Part shown: piece by piece, positions 24,446 through 33,181 of the stretch
Layout of the letters: each line of letters opens with the position of its first letter
Position numbering within the stretch: the first letter of the stretch is position 1
Assembly: GCF_042738955.1 (NCBI RefSeq)
Contig: NZ_JBHYHC010000029.1
Coordinates: 1 to 64,000 of the forward strand
DNA from: Umezawaea sp042738955
GTDB taxonomy: Bacteria > Actinomycetota > Actinomycetes > Mycobacteriales > Pseudonocardiaceae
Direction: 5' to 3'
DNA length: 64,000 bases
Translations under genes and position numbers: made by a program
The notes under the pieces: model-generated
What the model was told of the DNA's origin: nothing
Databases searched by the model: none
The model's input: the letters and a program-made list of their open reading frames with translations, nothing else

Positions 24446-26340
24446 CCTCGGAGCCGGTGGTGCTCGTGCTGGTCGGCGGCGGTCCGCGAGCGGCCGGGCT
24501 GATCGAGCGGATCGCGGTGAACGCGCCGGAGCTGTTCCCCGGCGCGGCGCTGGAGGTCCACGTCGTGGACCCGCACCCGGTCGGCGCGGGGCGGGTGTGG
24601 CGGTACGAGCAGTCCGAGCTGCTGCGGATGAACTCCATGGCCGTGGACGTCACGATGTTCACCGACGCCAGCGTGGTCTGCGACGGCCCGGTGCGGCCGG
24701 GTCCGTCGCTGGCGGAGTGGGCCGAGAAGGTCGCACCGTCCGATGTGGACCTCCCGGACGACGTGCGCGCCGAGGTCGGCCGGTTGGAGCCGACCACGTT
24801 TCCCAGCAGGCGCTTGCAGAGCGCGTACCTCGGCTGGTTCTTCCGGGACGCGGTGGCCGCGCTGCCGCCGGGGATCACCGTCCGGCAGCACCGGACGACG
24901 GTCGTGCGGATGTCCGGCTCGGTGCACGGTCGGCAACGGGTGTGGCTCGCCGACCGGACCTCGCCGCTGGTGGCCGACGCCGTGGTGCTGACGCTGGGCC
25001 ACCTGGACGCGGAAACCGGTGCGGAGGAACGGGAACTGGCCTCCTACGCGGCCGAGAACGGGCTGACCTACCTGCCGCCGGACTACTCGGCCGACAGCGA
25101 CTTGTCGGCCGTGGAGGCGGGCGCGGACGTGGTGCTGCGCGGGTTCGGGCTGGCGTTCATCGACCTGATGGTGCTGCTCACCCAAGGGCGCGGCGGAAAG
25201 TTCGAGCGGGTCGACGGCGAATTGCGGTACACGGCGTCCGGCAACGAGCCGCGGATCCACGTGGGGTCGCGGCGCGGGGTGCCGTACCACTCGAAGACCG
25301 GGTACCGGCTGCAAGGCGACCCGCTGCCGCTGCCCCGGTTCTTCGGCGGCGAGGTGGTCGACCGGCTGCTCGCGGCGACCGAGGAGTTCGACTTCCGGGC
25401 GGACGTGTGGCCGCTGCTGGCCAAGGAGATCGCCTGGGGCTACTTCCACGAGCTGTTCACCGGCCACCCCGACCGGGTGTCGCGGCCGTGGGCCGAGTTC
25501 GCCGCCGAGTACGCCGACTTGGACTGGTACAGCGCGGGGATGACCGCGCTGGTCGAGTCGTCGGTGCCGCGCGAGGAGGACCGGATCGACTTCGAGCGGA
25601 TCGACCGGCCGCTCGCCGGGAAGGCGTTCGCGTCCGGTGAGGAGTTCCAGGAGCACCTGACGGCCTACGTCGAGGCCGACCTGGCCCGGCGGGCCGATCC
25701 GGCCTTCAGCGCCGACCTGGGGGCGTTCATGGCCCTGCTGTCGATCTACGGGCAGCTGCCGCGGGTGCTGACCGCGCCGAAGCTGTCGCCGTCGTCCCGG
25801 CTGGCGCACGCGGACGGGTGGTGGGGCGGGTTCTTCAGCTTCCTGGCCAGCGGGCCGCCGCCGGACCGCCTGGAGGAGCTGCTGGCGCTCTCGCGGGCCG
25901 GGATCGTGCGGTTCCTCGGGGCCGACCTGTGGGTCCGGGCCGAGGACGGCGTGTTCCTGGCCGGGAGCGCGAGCACGCCGGACGTCGTGCGCGCCACCGG
26001 TCTGGTCGAGGCCCGGTTGCCCACCCACAGCCTGGAGCGGACGGCCGACCCGGTGCTGCGGGCGTTGCGCGGTGCCGGTGACGTGGTCGAGGAGAAGCTG
26101 TCGGATGGGCGCTCCACGGGGTTGGTGCGCGTCTCGCCCGACAACCGGCTGATCGGACGGGACGGCCTGGCACACCCACGACGGTTCGCCCTGGGCCCGT
26201 TCACCACGGGCCGCGCGTTCGCCGCGTTCGCCCGACCGGGCACCAACGCGCCGGGCTTCCGCCAGAACGACGGGGTGGCGCGGTCGTTGCTCCAGCTGCT
26301 CGCCGACGAAAGCGCGAAGCGGGCTGACAACGTGGCCTGA
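24442..26340 (+). CDS. FAD/NAD(P)-binding protein of the PF13454 (NAD_binding_9) type
   Basis: 632 residues. The start VLVLVGGGPRAAGLIERIA is a Rossmann dinucleotide fold, and DPHPVGAGRVWRYEQSELLRMNS follows as in this family. A GFGLAFIDLMVLLTQGRGG segment forms the second half of the domain. The family is common in Streptomyces and Pseudomonas but its reactions are poorly known; some members act as flavin monooxygenases or oxidases in amino-acid metabolism. The GTG start overlaps the ATPase stop (GTGA). Co-transcription with a transporter linked to sulfur control suggests it processes the imported compound. Exact function unknown. Confidence 0.75.
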   Translation: MTSEPVVLVLVGGGPRAAGLIERIAVNAPELFPGAALEVHVVDPHPVGAGRVWRYEQSELLRMNSMAVDVTMFTDASVVCDGPVRPGPSLAEWAEKVAPSDVDLPDDVRAEVGRLEPTTFPSRRLQSAYLGWFFRDAVAALPPGITVRQHRTTVVRMSGSVHGRQRVWLADRTSPLVADAVVLTLGHLDAETGAEERELASYAAENGLTYLPPDYSADSDLSAVEAGADVVLRGFGLAFIDLMVLLTQGRGGKFERVDGELRYTASGNEPRIHVGSRRGVPYHSKTGYRLQGDPLPLPRFFGGEVVDRLLAATEEFDFRADVWPLLAKEIAWGYFHELFTGHPDRVSRPWAEFAAEYADLDWYSAGMTALVESSVPREEDRIDFERIDRPLAGKAFASGEEFQEHLTAYVEADLARRADPAFSADLGAFMALLSIYGQLPRVLTAPKLSPSSRLAHADGWWGGFFSFLASGPPPDRLEELLALSRAGIVRFLGADLWVRAEDGVFLAGSASTPDVVRATGLVEARLPTHSLERTADPVLRALRGAGDVVEEKLSDGRSTGLVRVSPDNRLIGRDGLAHPRRFALGPFTTGRAFAAFARPGTNAPGFRQNDGVARSLLQLLADESAKRADNVA

Positions 26341-26371
26341 CCGGCTGTGGCGGGCGGCCACAGCCGGTCAG
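26337..26371. terminator. Bidirectional terminator, 15-bp stem
   Basis: CTGACCGGCTGTGG at 26337-26350 pairs perfectly with 26358-26371, and one more C-G pair lies inside. The left arm contains the stop codon of the FAD protein. The right arm lies six bases from the convergent flavin-reductase stop. Confidence 0.85.
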
Positions 26372-26376
26372 CGCCT

Positions 26377-26877
26377 CTAGCCGATCGAGGTGTACCGCCC
26401 CTGGAACCTGACCAGGGGCGGGTTCCCCGCCGTGTGCTGGATCTCCAAGGGCTCGCCCACCAGCGCGATGTGGTCGCCCACGGCGATGCGGCGGGCCGTG
26501 CGGCAGCGCAGGCGGAGCGGGGCGTCCAAGAGGTGCGGGACGCCGTCGTCGTCCGGCTGCCAGTTCGTGGCCTCACCGAAGCGGTCGGAGCCCGTCTTGG
26601 CGAACAGGTCCGACAGGTCGCTCTGGCCCGCGTGCAGCAGGTGCACGGCGAACAGCGGCGCGGTGCGCAGCACGGGCCACGCGGACGCGCCGTCGCCGAT
26701 CCACACGACGATGAGCGGCGGGTTCATGCTCGCCGAGGTGAACGAGCTGACCGTCACGCCCACCGGCCCCTCGGGGCCCTGGGCGGTGACGATGGTGACC
26801 GCTTGCGGATGGTCGCGCAGCGCGCCCTTGAGGTCGGTGGCCAGGTCGCGCTTCGACTGGTGCGGTACGACGCTCAT
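26377..26877 (-). CDS. Flavin reductase-like FMN-binding protein
   Basis: 166 residues of the flavin reductase (HpaC/ActVB) fold: AVTIVTAQGPEGPVGVTVSS, FTSASMNPPLIVVWI, HLLHAGQSDLSDLFA, and the C-terminal GDHIALVGEPLEI strand. It reduces FMN with NAD(P)H and releases FMNH2 for a two-component monooxygenase. The partner is most likely the SsuD-type enzyme at 21238-22392. The ATG overlaps the stop of the upstream FMN-reductase gene by four bases. It shares the leader peptide at 27451-27525. Confidence 0.86.
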   Translation of the reverse strand: MSVVPHQSKRDLATDLKGALRDHPQAVTIVTAQGPEGPVGVTVSSFTSASMNPPLIVVWIGDGASAWPVLRTAPLFAVHLLHAGQSDLSDLFAKTGSDRFGEATNWQPDDDGVPHLLDAPLRLRCRTARRIAVGDHIALVGEPLEIQHTAGNPPLVRFQGRYTSIG

Positions 26878-27404
26878 GCGGGAACCCCCAGTGCGGTGAG
26901 GACGGATGCCGTGCCGTTCGCGGTGAGCTGCTCCACGAGGCTCTCGATCAGCGCGTCGTGGTCGGCGAGCACCGCTTCGTTGAGGAAGAGGCCGGGGCCG
27001 GGGATGTGCGCGCCCAGTTCGACGAGCACCGGGCGCAGGTGCAGTTCCACGGCCAGCGCGTGCCTGTCGGAGGCGGCCACCTGCAACGGGATGGCGGTCT
27101 TGCCCTTGAGCCACCCGCCGGGCGCCTGGTCGAGCACGGACTTCAGCAGGCCGGTGTAGGTGGCCTTGTAGGTCGGCGAGGCGATGACCAGGACGTTCGA
27201 CAGCTCCAACGACGCCAGCGCGTCCTTGACCTTCGTCGAGCCGGGCGCGAACAGGTCCTGGGCCAGGTCGGCGGCGTCGACGACGGCACCGTCCCGCGAC
27301 CCCGGCAGGACGCGCTTGACCGCCTCGCGCAGCGCCAGCGCGGCGTTGAGGGTCCTGGACGCCGGGCGGGGGTTGCCGACGAGCGTGCCGATCAGTGCGG
27401 ACAT
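26874..27404 (-). CDS. NADPH-dependent FMN reductase (SsuE/MsuE-like)
   Basis: 176 residues with a flavodoxin-like fold. ALIGTLVGNPRPASRTLNAAL binds FMN phosphate, SNVLVIASPTYKATYTGLLKS is the second flavin loop, and LAVELHLRPVLVELGA follows, as in SsuE. It reduces FMN for sulfonate or thio-compound monooxygenases. The ATG at 27404 is chosen because AAGGAG lies just upstream. It is the first structural gene after a cysteine-type leader, linking its expression to sulfur supply. A second, unrelated flavin reductase follows in the same operon, so FMNH2 supply is duplicated. Confidence 0.88.
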   Translation of the reverse strand: MSALIGTLVGNPRPASRTLNAALALREAVKRVLPGSRDGAVVDAADLAQDLFAPGSTKVKDALASLELSNVLVIASPTYKATYTGLLKSVLDQAPGGWLKGKTAIPLQVAASDRHALAVELHLRPVLVELGAHIPGPGLFLNEAVLADHDALIESLVEQLTANGTASVLTALGVPA

Positions 27405-27450
27405 CGATGACTCCTTGGGGCGCAACGGGAACTGGGCCGAGTGGTCCGGG

Positions 27451-27525
27451 TTACGGACAGCGGTCCGAACACGTGCGCGCGAAGTCCACGTGGCGGCGGC
27501 GGGTCAGGAACTCGGCTCGGTTCAC
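27451..27525 (-). CDS. Cysteine-type leader peptide of the flavin-reductase operon
   Basis: 24 codons from the GTG at 27525, containing FLTRRRHVDFARTCSDRC, with the R-x-H-V-D-x-x-R and two late Cys codons. It is related in pattern to the leader at 22524-22598. TTGACG at 27556-27561 is followed after exactly 17 bases by CAGGCT at 27533-27538, and the GTG lies seven bases beyond, so translation probably starts at the mRNA 5' end. GGAGG touching the GTG is too close to act as a ribosome site. Forty-six bases separate its stop from the FMN-reductase ATG. Confidence 0.72.
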   Translation of the reverse strand: MNRAEFLTRRRHVDFARTCSDRCP

Positions 27526-27532
27526 CCCTCCG

Positions 27533-27561
27533 AGCCTGCGGTGACCGCGCCGCCGCGTCAA
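27533..27561 (-). promoter_or_regulatory. Promoter of the flavin-reductase leader/operon
   Basis: TTGACG, 17 bases, then CAGGCT (-10-like), with the leader GTG seven bases downstream. The -35 hexamer and spacing are identical to those of the monooxygenase leader promoter at 22605-22633. Confidence 0.55.
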
Positions 27562-27587
27562 GGACGTCCAGTCGGCGGGACTTCGGG

Positions 27588-29243
27588 TCAGGCGGTCGCG
27601 GCGGCGGCCGCTCGACCCGCCGTGCGGCCCGAGAACACGCAGCCGCCGAGGAACGTTCCCTCCAGCGCGCGGTAGCCGTGCACGCCGCCACCGCCGAAGC
27701 CGGCGGCCTCGCCCGCGGCGTAGACGCCTTCCAACGGCCGGCCGTCGTCCTTGAGGACCCGGCTGGACAGGTCGGTGTGCAGGCCGCCCAACGACTTCCT
27801 GGTCAGCACGGAGAGGCGCACGGCGATCAGCGGCCCTGCCTTCGGGTCCAGGATGCGGTGCGGCTCCACGACCCGGATGAGCTTGTCGGTGAGGAAGTGC
27901 CGCGCCGCCGAGATGGCGTTGACCTGCATGTCCTTGCCGAGGCCCGAGGTGACCTGCCGGTCGCGCTCCACGACGATGCGTTCGAGGTCCGTCGCGTCGA
28001 TCATGTCGCTGCCGGTCAGGGCGTTCATGCCCTTGGCGAGGTCGGCGATCGTGCGGCCGAAGATGAACTCCTTCGACCGCTTGGCGAACGCCTCCACGGG
28101 CGCGACCGCGCCGGGCAGCGCGCGCTTCAGCACGAGCTTCACGTCCTTGCCGGTCAGGTCGGGGTTCTGCTCCGACCCGGACAGCGCGAACTCCTTGCCG
28201 ATGATCCGCTGGTTCAGCAGGAACCACGAGTGCTGGTGGCCGGACCGCACGATGTGGTCGAGCGCGCCGAGCGCGTCGAAGCCGGGGAACAGCGGGATCG
28301 GCAGGCGCTTGCCGGTCGCGTCCAGCCAGAGCGACGACGGGCCGGGCAGGATGCGGATGCCGTGCCTGCTCCAGATGGGGTCGTAGTTGGCGATGCCCTC
28401 GGGGTAGTGCCACATGCGGTCGCCGTTGATCAGCTCGCCGCCCGCCTTGCCGACGACGTCGAGCATCTTGCCGTCGACGTGGTCCGGGACGCCGGACAGC
28501 ATGTGCTCCGGCGGGGTGCCCATGCGCGCGGGCCACGCCTTGCGCACGAGGTCGTGGTTGCCGCCGATGCCGCCGGACGTGACGACCACGGCCTGCGCGC
28601 GCAGCTCGAAGTCGCCCGTCACCTCGCGGGAGCTCTTGACGCCGCGGGCGACCGTGCTGGGCTCCAGCACCTCGCCGCGGACGCCGTCGACCTTGCCGCC
28701 GGTCGTGGTCAGCTCGGTCACGCGGTGCCGGAACTTGAGCGTCACCAGGCCCTTGGCCACGCCTTCGCGGACGCGGCGCTCGAACGGGGCCACGATGCCG
28801 GGGCCGGTGCCCCACGTGACGTGGAAGCGCGGCACGGAGTTGCCGTGGCCGTCGGACAGGTAGCCGCCGCGTTCCGCCCACTGCACGAACGGGAACCAGC
28901 GCACGCCCATCGCGTGCAGCCAGGAGCGCTTCTCGCCCGCGGCGAAGTCGACGTACGCCTCCGCCCACTTGCGCGGCCAGTGGTCGCTCTCGCGGTCGAA
29001 CCCGGCCGAGCCCAGCCAGTCCTGGAGCGCCAGTTCCGCGGAGTCCTTCACGCGCAGCCTGCGCTGTTCGGGGCTGTCGACCAGGAAGAGGCCGCCGAAC
29101 GACCAGAAGGCCTGGCCGCCGAGCGACGCCTCCGGTTCCTGGTCGAGCAGGATGACCTTGCGACCTGCGTCCACGAGTTCCGCGGTGGCTGCCAGCCCCG
29201 CCAGACCCGCGCCGACCACGATGACGTCCGCGTCCTGTGCCAT
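27588..29243 (-). CDS. FAD-dependent dehydrogenase of the KstD/fumarate reductase family
   Basis: 551 residues. The N-terminal FAD motif VIVVGAGLAGLAATAEL is followed by EASLGGQAFWSFGGLF, and the C-terminus carries YAAGEAAGFGGGGVHGYRALEGTFLGG, the second FAD-binding segment. This is the family of 3-ketosteroid-delta-1-dehydrogenases and flavocytochrome-c-like reductases. The close group (mycobacterial Rv0785-like) has no firm substrate. TAGACT ends seven bases before the ATG, suggesting a leaderless transcript separate from the sulfur operon downstream. Whether it takes part in that pathway is unknown. Confidence 0.85.
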   Translation of the reverse strand: MAQDADVIVVGAGLAGLAATAELVDAGRKVILLDQEPEASLGGQAFWSFGGLFLVDSPEQRRLRVKDSAELALQDWLGSAGFDRESDHWPRKWAEAYVDFAAGEKRSWLHAMGVRWFPFVQWAERGGYLSDGHGNSVPRFHVTWGTGPGIVAPFERRVREGVAKGLVTLKFRHRVTELTTTGGKVDGVRGEVLEPSTVARGVKSSREVTGDFELRAQAVVVTSGGIGGNHDLVRKAWPARMGTPPEHMLSGVPDHVDGKMLDVVGKAGGELINGDRMWHYPEGIANYDPIWSRHGIRILPGPSSLWLDATGKRLPIPLFPGFDALGALDHIVRSGHQHSWFLLNQRIIGKEFALSGSEQNPDLTGKDVKLVLKRALPGAVAPVEAFAKRSKEFIFGRTIADLAKGMNALTGSDMIDATDLERIVVERDRQVTSGLGKDMQVNAISAARHFLTDKLIRVVEPHRILDPKAGPLIAVRLSVLTRKSLGGLHTDLSSRVLKDDGRPLEGVYAAGEAAGFGGGGVHGYRALEGTFLGGCVFSGRTAGRAAAAATA

Positions 29244-29835
29244 GGGGCGCAGTCTAGGAGTCCAGGGGTCGGCCGCGCAGCAGGCGGGCCACGGGACACG
29301 AAAGTTCTTCGCGTTATCCGGGGAGGTGGGAGACCGTCGGCCGGGTGCGGAAGGGGGGATTTCCGGTCCGGCCGACGGCGGTCGGCGGGTAGGGGCGCGC
29401 TACGGGCGTCTCGGGGAGGGTCCGCTCCGGCCGAGGGGTGCGTCCGGGCGAACCGACGCCGTGCGCCGCGCCCTGGTGCCGACCACTGGTAGAACGGGTG
29501 GTACCACGCGGATGTTCCCCTGGTGTCCGGCATCACTCCCCGCCGAACCCCTGAAATGCGGGCATCGGCCGCCGGATGAATTCGTTACCGGCGAAACCGA
29601 AGGACGTCGTATTCACCGTTGACAGGGGTTGACATTCCATTCCATCAGCCCTTGACTGGAGTTCCGGTGCTTCAACCGTTATCGGAAAAACGGTCGCTAG
29701 CCTGGAAAAGCCTTTCGTACAAGGGTTCTTTCGGTCCAATGTGGACCTGTTCAATAGGCTGATCGTCCTATTGCCCGTTCGTGCGTAGAAGAGGTGTGCT
29801 TCCACCATTCTTCCCCCACGAAGGGTTTTCGCGTC
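29244..29835. other. 592-bp divergent intergenic region, A/T-rich on the right
   Basis: No coding frame with actinomycete codon bias is visible. The right third (29570-29790) is much richer in A/T than its surroundings. It carries three TTGAC(A/T) boxes at 29619, 29629 and 29652, none with a good -10 at 16-18 bases. It also carries two small palindromes described separately. It must hold the promoters of the FAD dehydrogenase and the subtilase. Confidence 0.6.
29733..29773. promoter_or_regulatory. Two adjacent palindromes upstream of the subtilase gene
   Basis: GGTCCA-ATG-TGGACC occupies 29733-29747. CAATAGG and CCTATTG at 29752-29758 and 29767-29773 flank an 8-base spacer. Both are exact. 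They lie 60-100 bases before the GTG start and could be operators or mRNA hairpins. Confidence 0.45.
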
Positions 29836-32800
29836 GTGATCAAGTCAGGACTTCGGTGGAGACACCGCACCAGCGCGGCCCTCCTGGCCGCCGTGCTGGG
29901 TTCGACTGGGTTCGGCTTCGCCGCCACCCCCGCAACCGCCCAGCCGCTGCCGCCCGCGCAGGCCGACAAGCAGCTGGACAAGCAGGACCGCGCCCTCCTC
30001 GCCGAGGCGGAGCAGGCGGGCAAGGCCGACGTCACGCTCCTGGTCGCCGCCGAGGCGGGCAAGGTCGACGCCGCCACCAGCGAGCTGAAGGCGCTCGGCG
30101 CCACCGTCGAGACGACCGACCGCGCGGTCGACTACCTCAAGGTGACGCTGCCCCGCGAGCAGGCCGAGAAGGCCGCCAAGCTCAAGTCGGTCGACGCCGT
30201 GGACGTCGACGGCCTCGTCGCGGTCGACAACCCGCGACCCGAGGGCGCCGCCACCCCGCTGCCGCAGAAGGCCCCTGGCGCGAAGACCCCCAGGGACAAC
30301 CCGTACATGCCGATCGCCGACACCGGCGCGGCGTCGTTCACCCAGTCGCACCCGAAGTGGGACGGCCGCGGCACGACGATCGCGATCCTGGACTCCGGCG
30401 TCGACCTGGACACCCCGGCGCTCGCGACCACCACGACCGGTGAGCGCAAGATCGTCGACTGGTACAACGCCAACGCGCCGACCGAGAACGACGGCACGTG
30501 GGTCGCGATGGGCAAGGAGCGCTACACCGGCGCCTTCACGTCCGGCGGCGTGAACTACACCGCCCCGGCTACCGGCGGCCCGTACGCGCTCGGCCTGTTC
30601 AAGGAGACCGCGAAGGACCTCGGCGCCTCGACCAGCGAGGTCGGCGGTGACATCAACCGCGACGGCGACAAGCTCGACACGTTCGCCGTGCTCCAGGACG
30701 TGCTGACGAAGGAGGTCCGGGTCGACCTCGACCAGGACGGCGACTTCACCGACCAGACGCCGATGATCGACTACAAGTACAAGAAGGACGTCGGCTTCTT
30801 CGGCACGGACAACGCGGCCACCCCGATCGTCGAGCGGGTCGCGTTCGTCGTCCAGACCGACAAGTCGGTCTACGACAACGGCGGCACCGCCTTCGTCAAC
30901 CTCGGCATCGCGGGCGCGGCGCACGGCACCCACGTCGCGGGCATCACCGCGGCGAACGCCATGTTCGGCGGCAAGATGAGCGGCGCGGCGCCCGGCGCCA
31001 AGCTGATGGCCGTCAAGGTCTGCCTCACCTCGTCGTCCTGCACCAACAGCGGCCTGCTCGAGGGCGTCCTGTACGCCGCGCGCAACGGCGCGGACGTCAT
31101 GAACATCTCGATCGGCGGCCTCCCGGCGCTCAACGACGGCAACAACGCCCGCGCGGAGCTCTACAACCGCACGATCGCCGAGTACAACGTGCAGATCTTC
31201 ATCTCCGCGGGCAACAGCGGCGCGGGCGCGAACACCGTCGGCGACCCCTCGGTCGCCACGGACGCGGTGAGCGTCGGCTCGTACATCACCAAGGAGACCT
31301 GGCTCTCCAACTACGGCTCGGTCACCAAGCAGGGCGACAACCTGCACGGCTTCTCCTCGCGCGGCCCGCGTGAGGACGGCGGTTTCAAGCCGGACATCAT
31401 CGCGCCCGGCTCGGCGATCTCCACCGTGCCCCGCTGGCAGGTCCCCGGCCCCGTCGCGGGCACCTACGAGCTGCCGCCCGGCTTCGCCATGTTCAACGGG
31501 ACGTCGATGGCGTCCCCGCAGGCCACCGGTGCCGCCGCGCTGCTCGTCAGCGCGTACAAGGCGACCCACGGCGGCGAGCGGCCCAACGCCGCGAAGCTGC
31601 GCAACGCCATCAAGTCCGGCGCGGACTTCCAGAAGGAGTTCGGCGCCTACGAGCAGGGCGCGGGCCTCTTCGACGTGAAGTCGGCCTACAGCATCCTCAA
31701 CCGCACCGGCGCGCAGGACGTCGTCACGTCCTCCGTCGAGGTGCACACCGCGCTGTCCGGGGCCCTCAAGCCCGCGAACACCGGCGTCGGCATCCACGAC
31801 CGCGAGGGCGTGACGCTCGGCAAGGAGTACACCCGGACCTACACCTTCACCCGCACCACGGGGTCGGCGAAGCCGGTCAAGTACAAGGTCGACTGGGAGG
31901 GCGACGACAGGTCGTTCGACTCGGCGAGCAGCGTCACGCTGCCGCTGAACACCCCGGTGAAGTTCGACGTCAAGGTCAAGCCGAAGAAGGCGGGCGTGCA
32001 GTCGGCCGTCCTCACGCTGGACAACCCGTCCACGCCGGGCGTCGACCTGTTCACGCTGAACACCGTGTTCGCGCCGAACGACTTCACCGCGGCCAACAAG
32101 TACGCGGTCACGCAGTCCGGTGAGATCTCGCGCAACCAGGTCACCAGCGTGTTCGTGCGGGTCCCGCAGGGCGCCAGCGCCCTCAAGGTCGACATGGTCG
32201 CGGGCGGCGACGCGGGCAAGGGCCAGGTGCGCTTCCTGCGCGTCGACCCGACCGGCATCCCGCTGGACAACACGGCGTCCACGGCCTGCTACAACCCCGA
32301 CGCGGGCGCGGGCTGCACGCCGGGCACGCCCACCAGCCGCACGGTCAGCAACCCGATCCCCGGCGTCTGGGAGATCGTGGTCGAGGCCCGTCGCACGTCC
32401 GACGTCGACAAGGCCCCGTACCAGATCACCGCGTCCGTGCTGGGCACCACCGTCAGCCCGAACCCGGACACCATCGCGTCCGCCCCGCTCGGCCAGCCGG
32501 TCGCGCGGACCTACCAGGTGACCAACTCGCTGTCCGCGTTCAAGGGCGGGCTCGTGGGCGGTCAGCTGACCAGCGCCAAGATCGCCAGGCCCAGCATCGC
32601 CAACGCGGCCGTGCAGACCTACGACATCCAGGTGCCCGCGGGCGCCAGCGCGGTCAGCGCGACCATCGGCAGGACGAGCGACCTCACGGCCGACCTCGAC
32701 CTGACGCTGTACAACTGCACCACGGGCACGTGCGTGGTGTCGAAGACGTCGGCGGACGGCGACTCCGAGGAGTCGGTCATCACGCCGAACCCGGCCGCCG

Positions 32801-33075
32801 GTCTGTGGCGGGTCGAGGTGGACGGCTACTCGGTGCCCGCGGGCACGACCGAGTACGACTACATCGACTTCTACGCCTCGTCGGCGCTCGGCCTGGTGTC
32901 GGTCTCCGACCCGCAGGTCGACCGCCCGGCTGGCTCCACGTGGACGGTCAACGGCACGGTGACCGCCGCCAGCCAGCCCGGTGCGGGCCGGGTCCTGCGC
33001 GGCGAGCTGCTCGTGCAGACCGCCGAGGGCGCGACCGTCGGCCGCGGCACCGTCGTGGTGCAGTCGGTCGTCTAG
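29836..33075 (+). CDS. Secreted S8 subtilisin-like protease, 1079 residues
   Basis: A signal peptide (~1-36) is followed by a propeptide of the inhibitor I9 kind (~60-135, with ALGATVETTDRAVDYLKV) and the S8 domain. The catalytic residues are Asp186 (TIAILDSGVD), His363 (AAHGTHVAG) and Ser557 (FNGTSMASP). A long insertion (~200-345) separates Asp and His, and ~450 residues of beta-sandwich-like sequence follow the Ser. The GTG at 29836 is preferred because a signal peptide starts there and GAAGGG lies upstream. It digests extracellular protein. A lipoprotein related to its own propeptide is encoded convergently, beyond two terminators. Confidence 0.9.
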   Translation: MIKSGLRWRHRTSAALLAAVLGSTGFGFAATPATAQPLPPAQADKQLDKQDRALLAEAEQAGKADVTLLVAAEAGKVDAATSELKALGATVETTDRAVDYLKVTLPREQAEKAAKLKSVDAVDVDGLVAVDNPRPEGAATPLPQKAPGAKTPRDNPYMPIADTGAASFTQSHPKWDGRGTTIAILDSGVDLDTPALATTTTGERKIVDWYNANAPTENDGTWVAMGKERYTGAFTSGGVNYTAPATGGPYALGLFKETAKDLGASTSEVGGDINRDGDKLDTFAVLQDVLTKEVRVDLDQDGDFTDQTPMIDYKYKKDVGFFGTDNAATPIVERVAFVVQTDKSVYDNGGTAFVNLGIAGAAHGTHVAGITAANAMFGGKMSGAAPGAKLMAVKVCLTSSSCTNSGLLEGVLYAARNGADVMNISIGGLPALNDGNNARAELYNRTIAEYNVQIFISAGNSGAGANTVGDPSVATDAVSVGSYITKETWLSNYGSVTKQGDNLHGFSSRGPREDGGFKPDIIAPGSAISTVPRWQVPGPVAGTYELPPGFAMFNGTSMASPQATGAAALLVSAYKATHGGERPNAAKLRNAIKSGADFQKEFGAYEQGAGLFDVKSAYSILNRTGAQDVVTSSVEVHTALSGALKPANTGVGIHDREGVTLGKEYTRTYTFTRTTGSAKPVKYKVDWEGDDRSFDSASSVTLPLNTPVKFDVKVKPKKAGVQSAVLTLDNPSTPGVDLFTLNTVFAPNDFTAANKYAVTQSGEISRNQVTSVFVRVPQGASALKVDMVAGGDAGKGQVRFLRVDPTGIPLDNTASTACYNPDAGAGCTPGTPTSRTVSNPIPGVWEIVVEARRTSDVDKAPYQITASVLGTTVSPNPDTIASAPLGQPVARTYQVTNSLSAFKGGLVGGQLTSAKIARPSIANAAVQTYDIQVPAGASAVSATIGRTSDLTADLDLTLYNCTTGTCVVSKTSADGDSEESVITPNPAAGLWRVEVDGYSVPAGTTEYDYIDFYASSALGLVSVSDPQVDRPAGSTWTVNGTVTAASQPGAGRVLRGELLVQTAEGATVGRGTVVVQSVV

Positions 33076-33088
33076 CTCCTGCTCGACG

Positions 33089-33129
33089 AACGGCCCCGCA
33101 CTCCTCCACTGGAGGGGTGCGGGGCCGTT
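33089..33129. terminator. Strong terminator after the subtilase gene
   Basis: A 19-bp stem with a single G-T pair and an ACT loop begins 13 bases past the subtilase stop. It is one of two back-to-back hairpins between convergent genes. Confidence 0.88.
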
Positions 33130-33145
33130 CCGCGTTATTCAGCGA

Positions 33146-33172
33146 CGGCCCCGTGCTTCGCGCACGGGGCCG
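33146..33172. terminator. Second terminator, for the convergent lipoprotein gene
   Basis: CGGCCCCGTGC and GCACGGGGCCG pair perfectly (11 bp) around TTCGC. It starts 10 bases beyond the stop of the minus-strand lipoprotein gene. Confidence 0.85.
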
Positions 33173-33181
33173 CCGCGCCCG

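Noticed and set aside
27441..29492. Long plus-strand frame opposite the FAD dehydrogenase
   Set aside because: No family features; the minus strand has both FAD-binding motifs.
29619..29657. Three TTGAC(A/T) boxes as a subtilase promoter
   Set aside because: None has an acceptable -10 at 16-18 bases. They are noted as part of the intergenic region but not called as a promoter.
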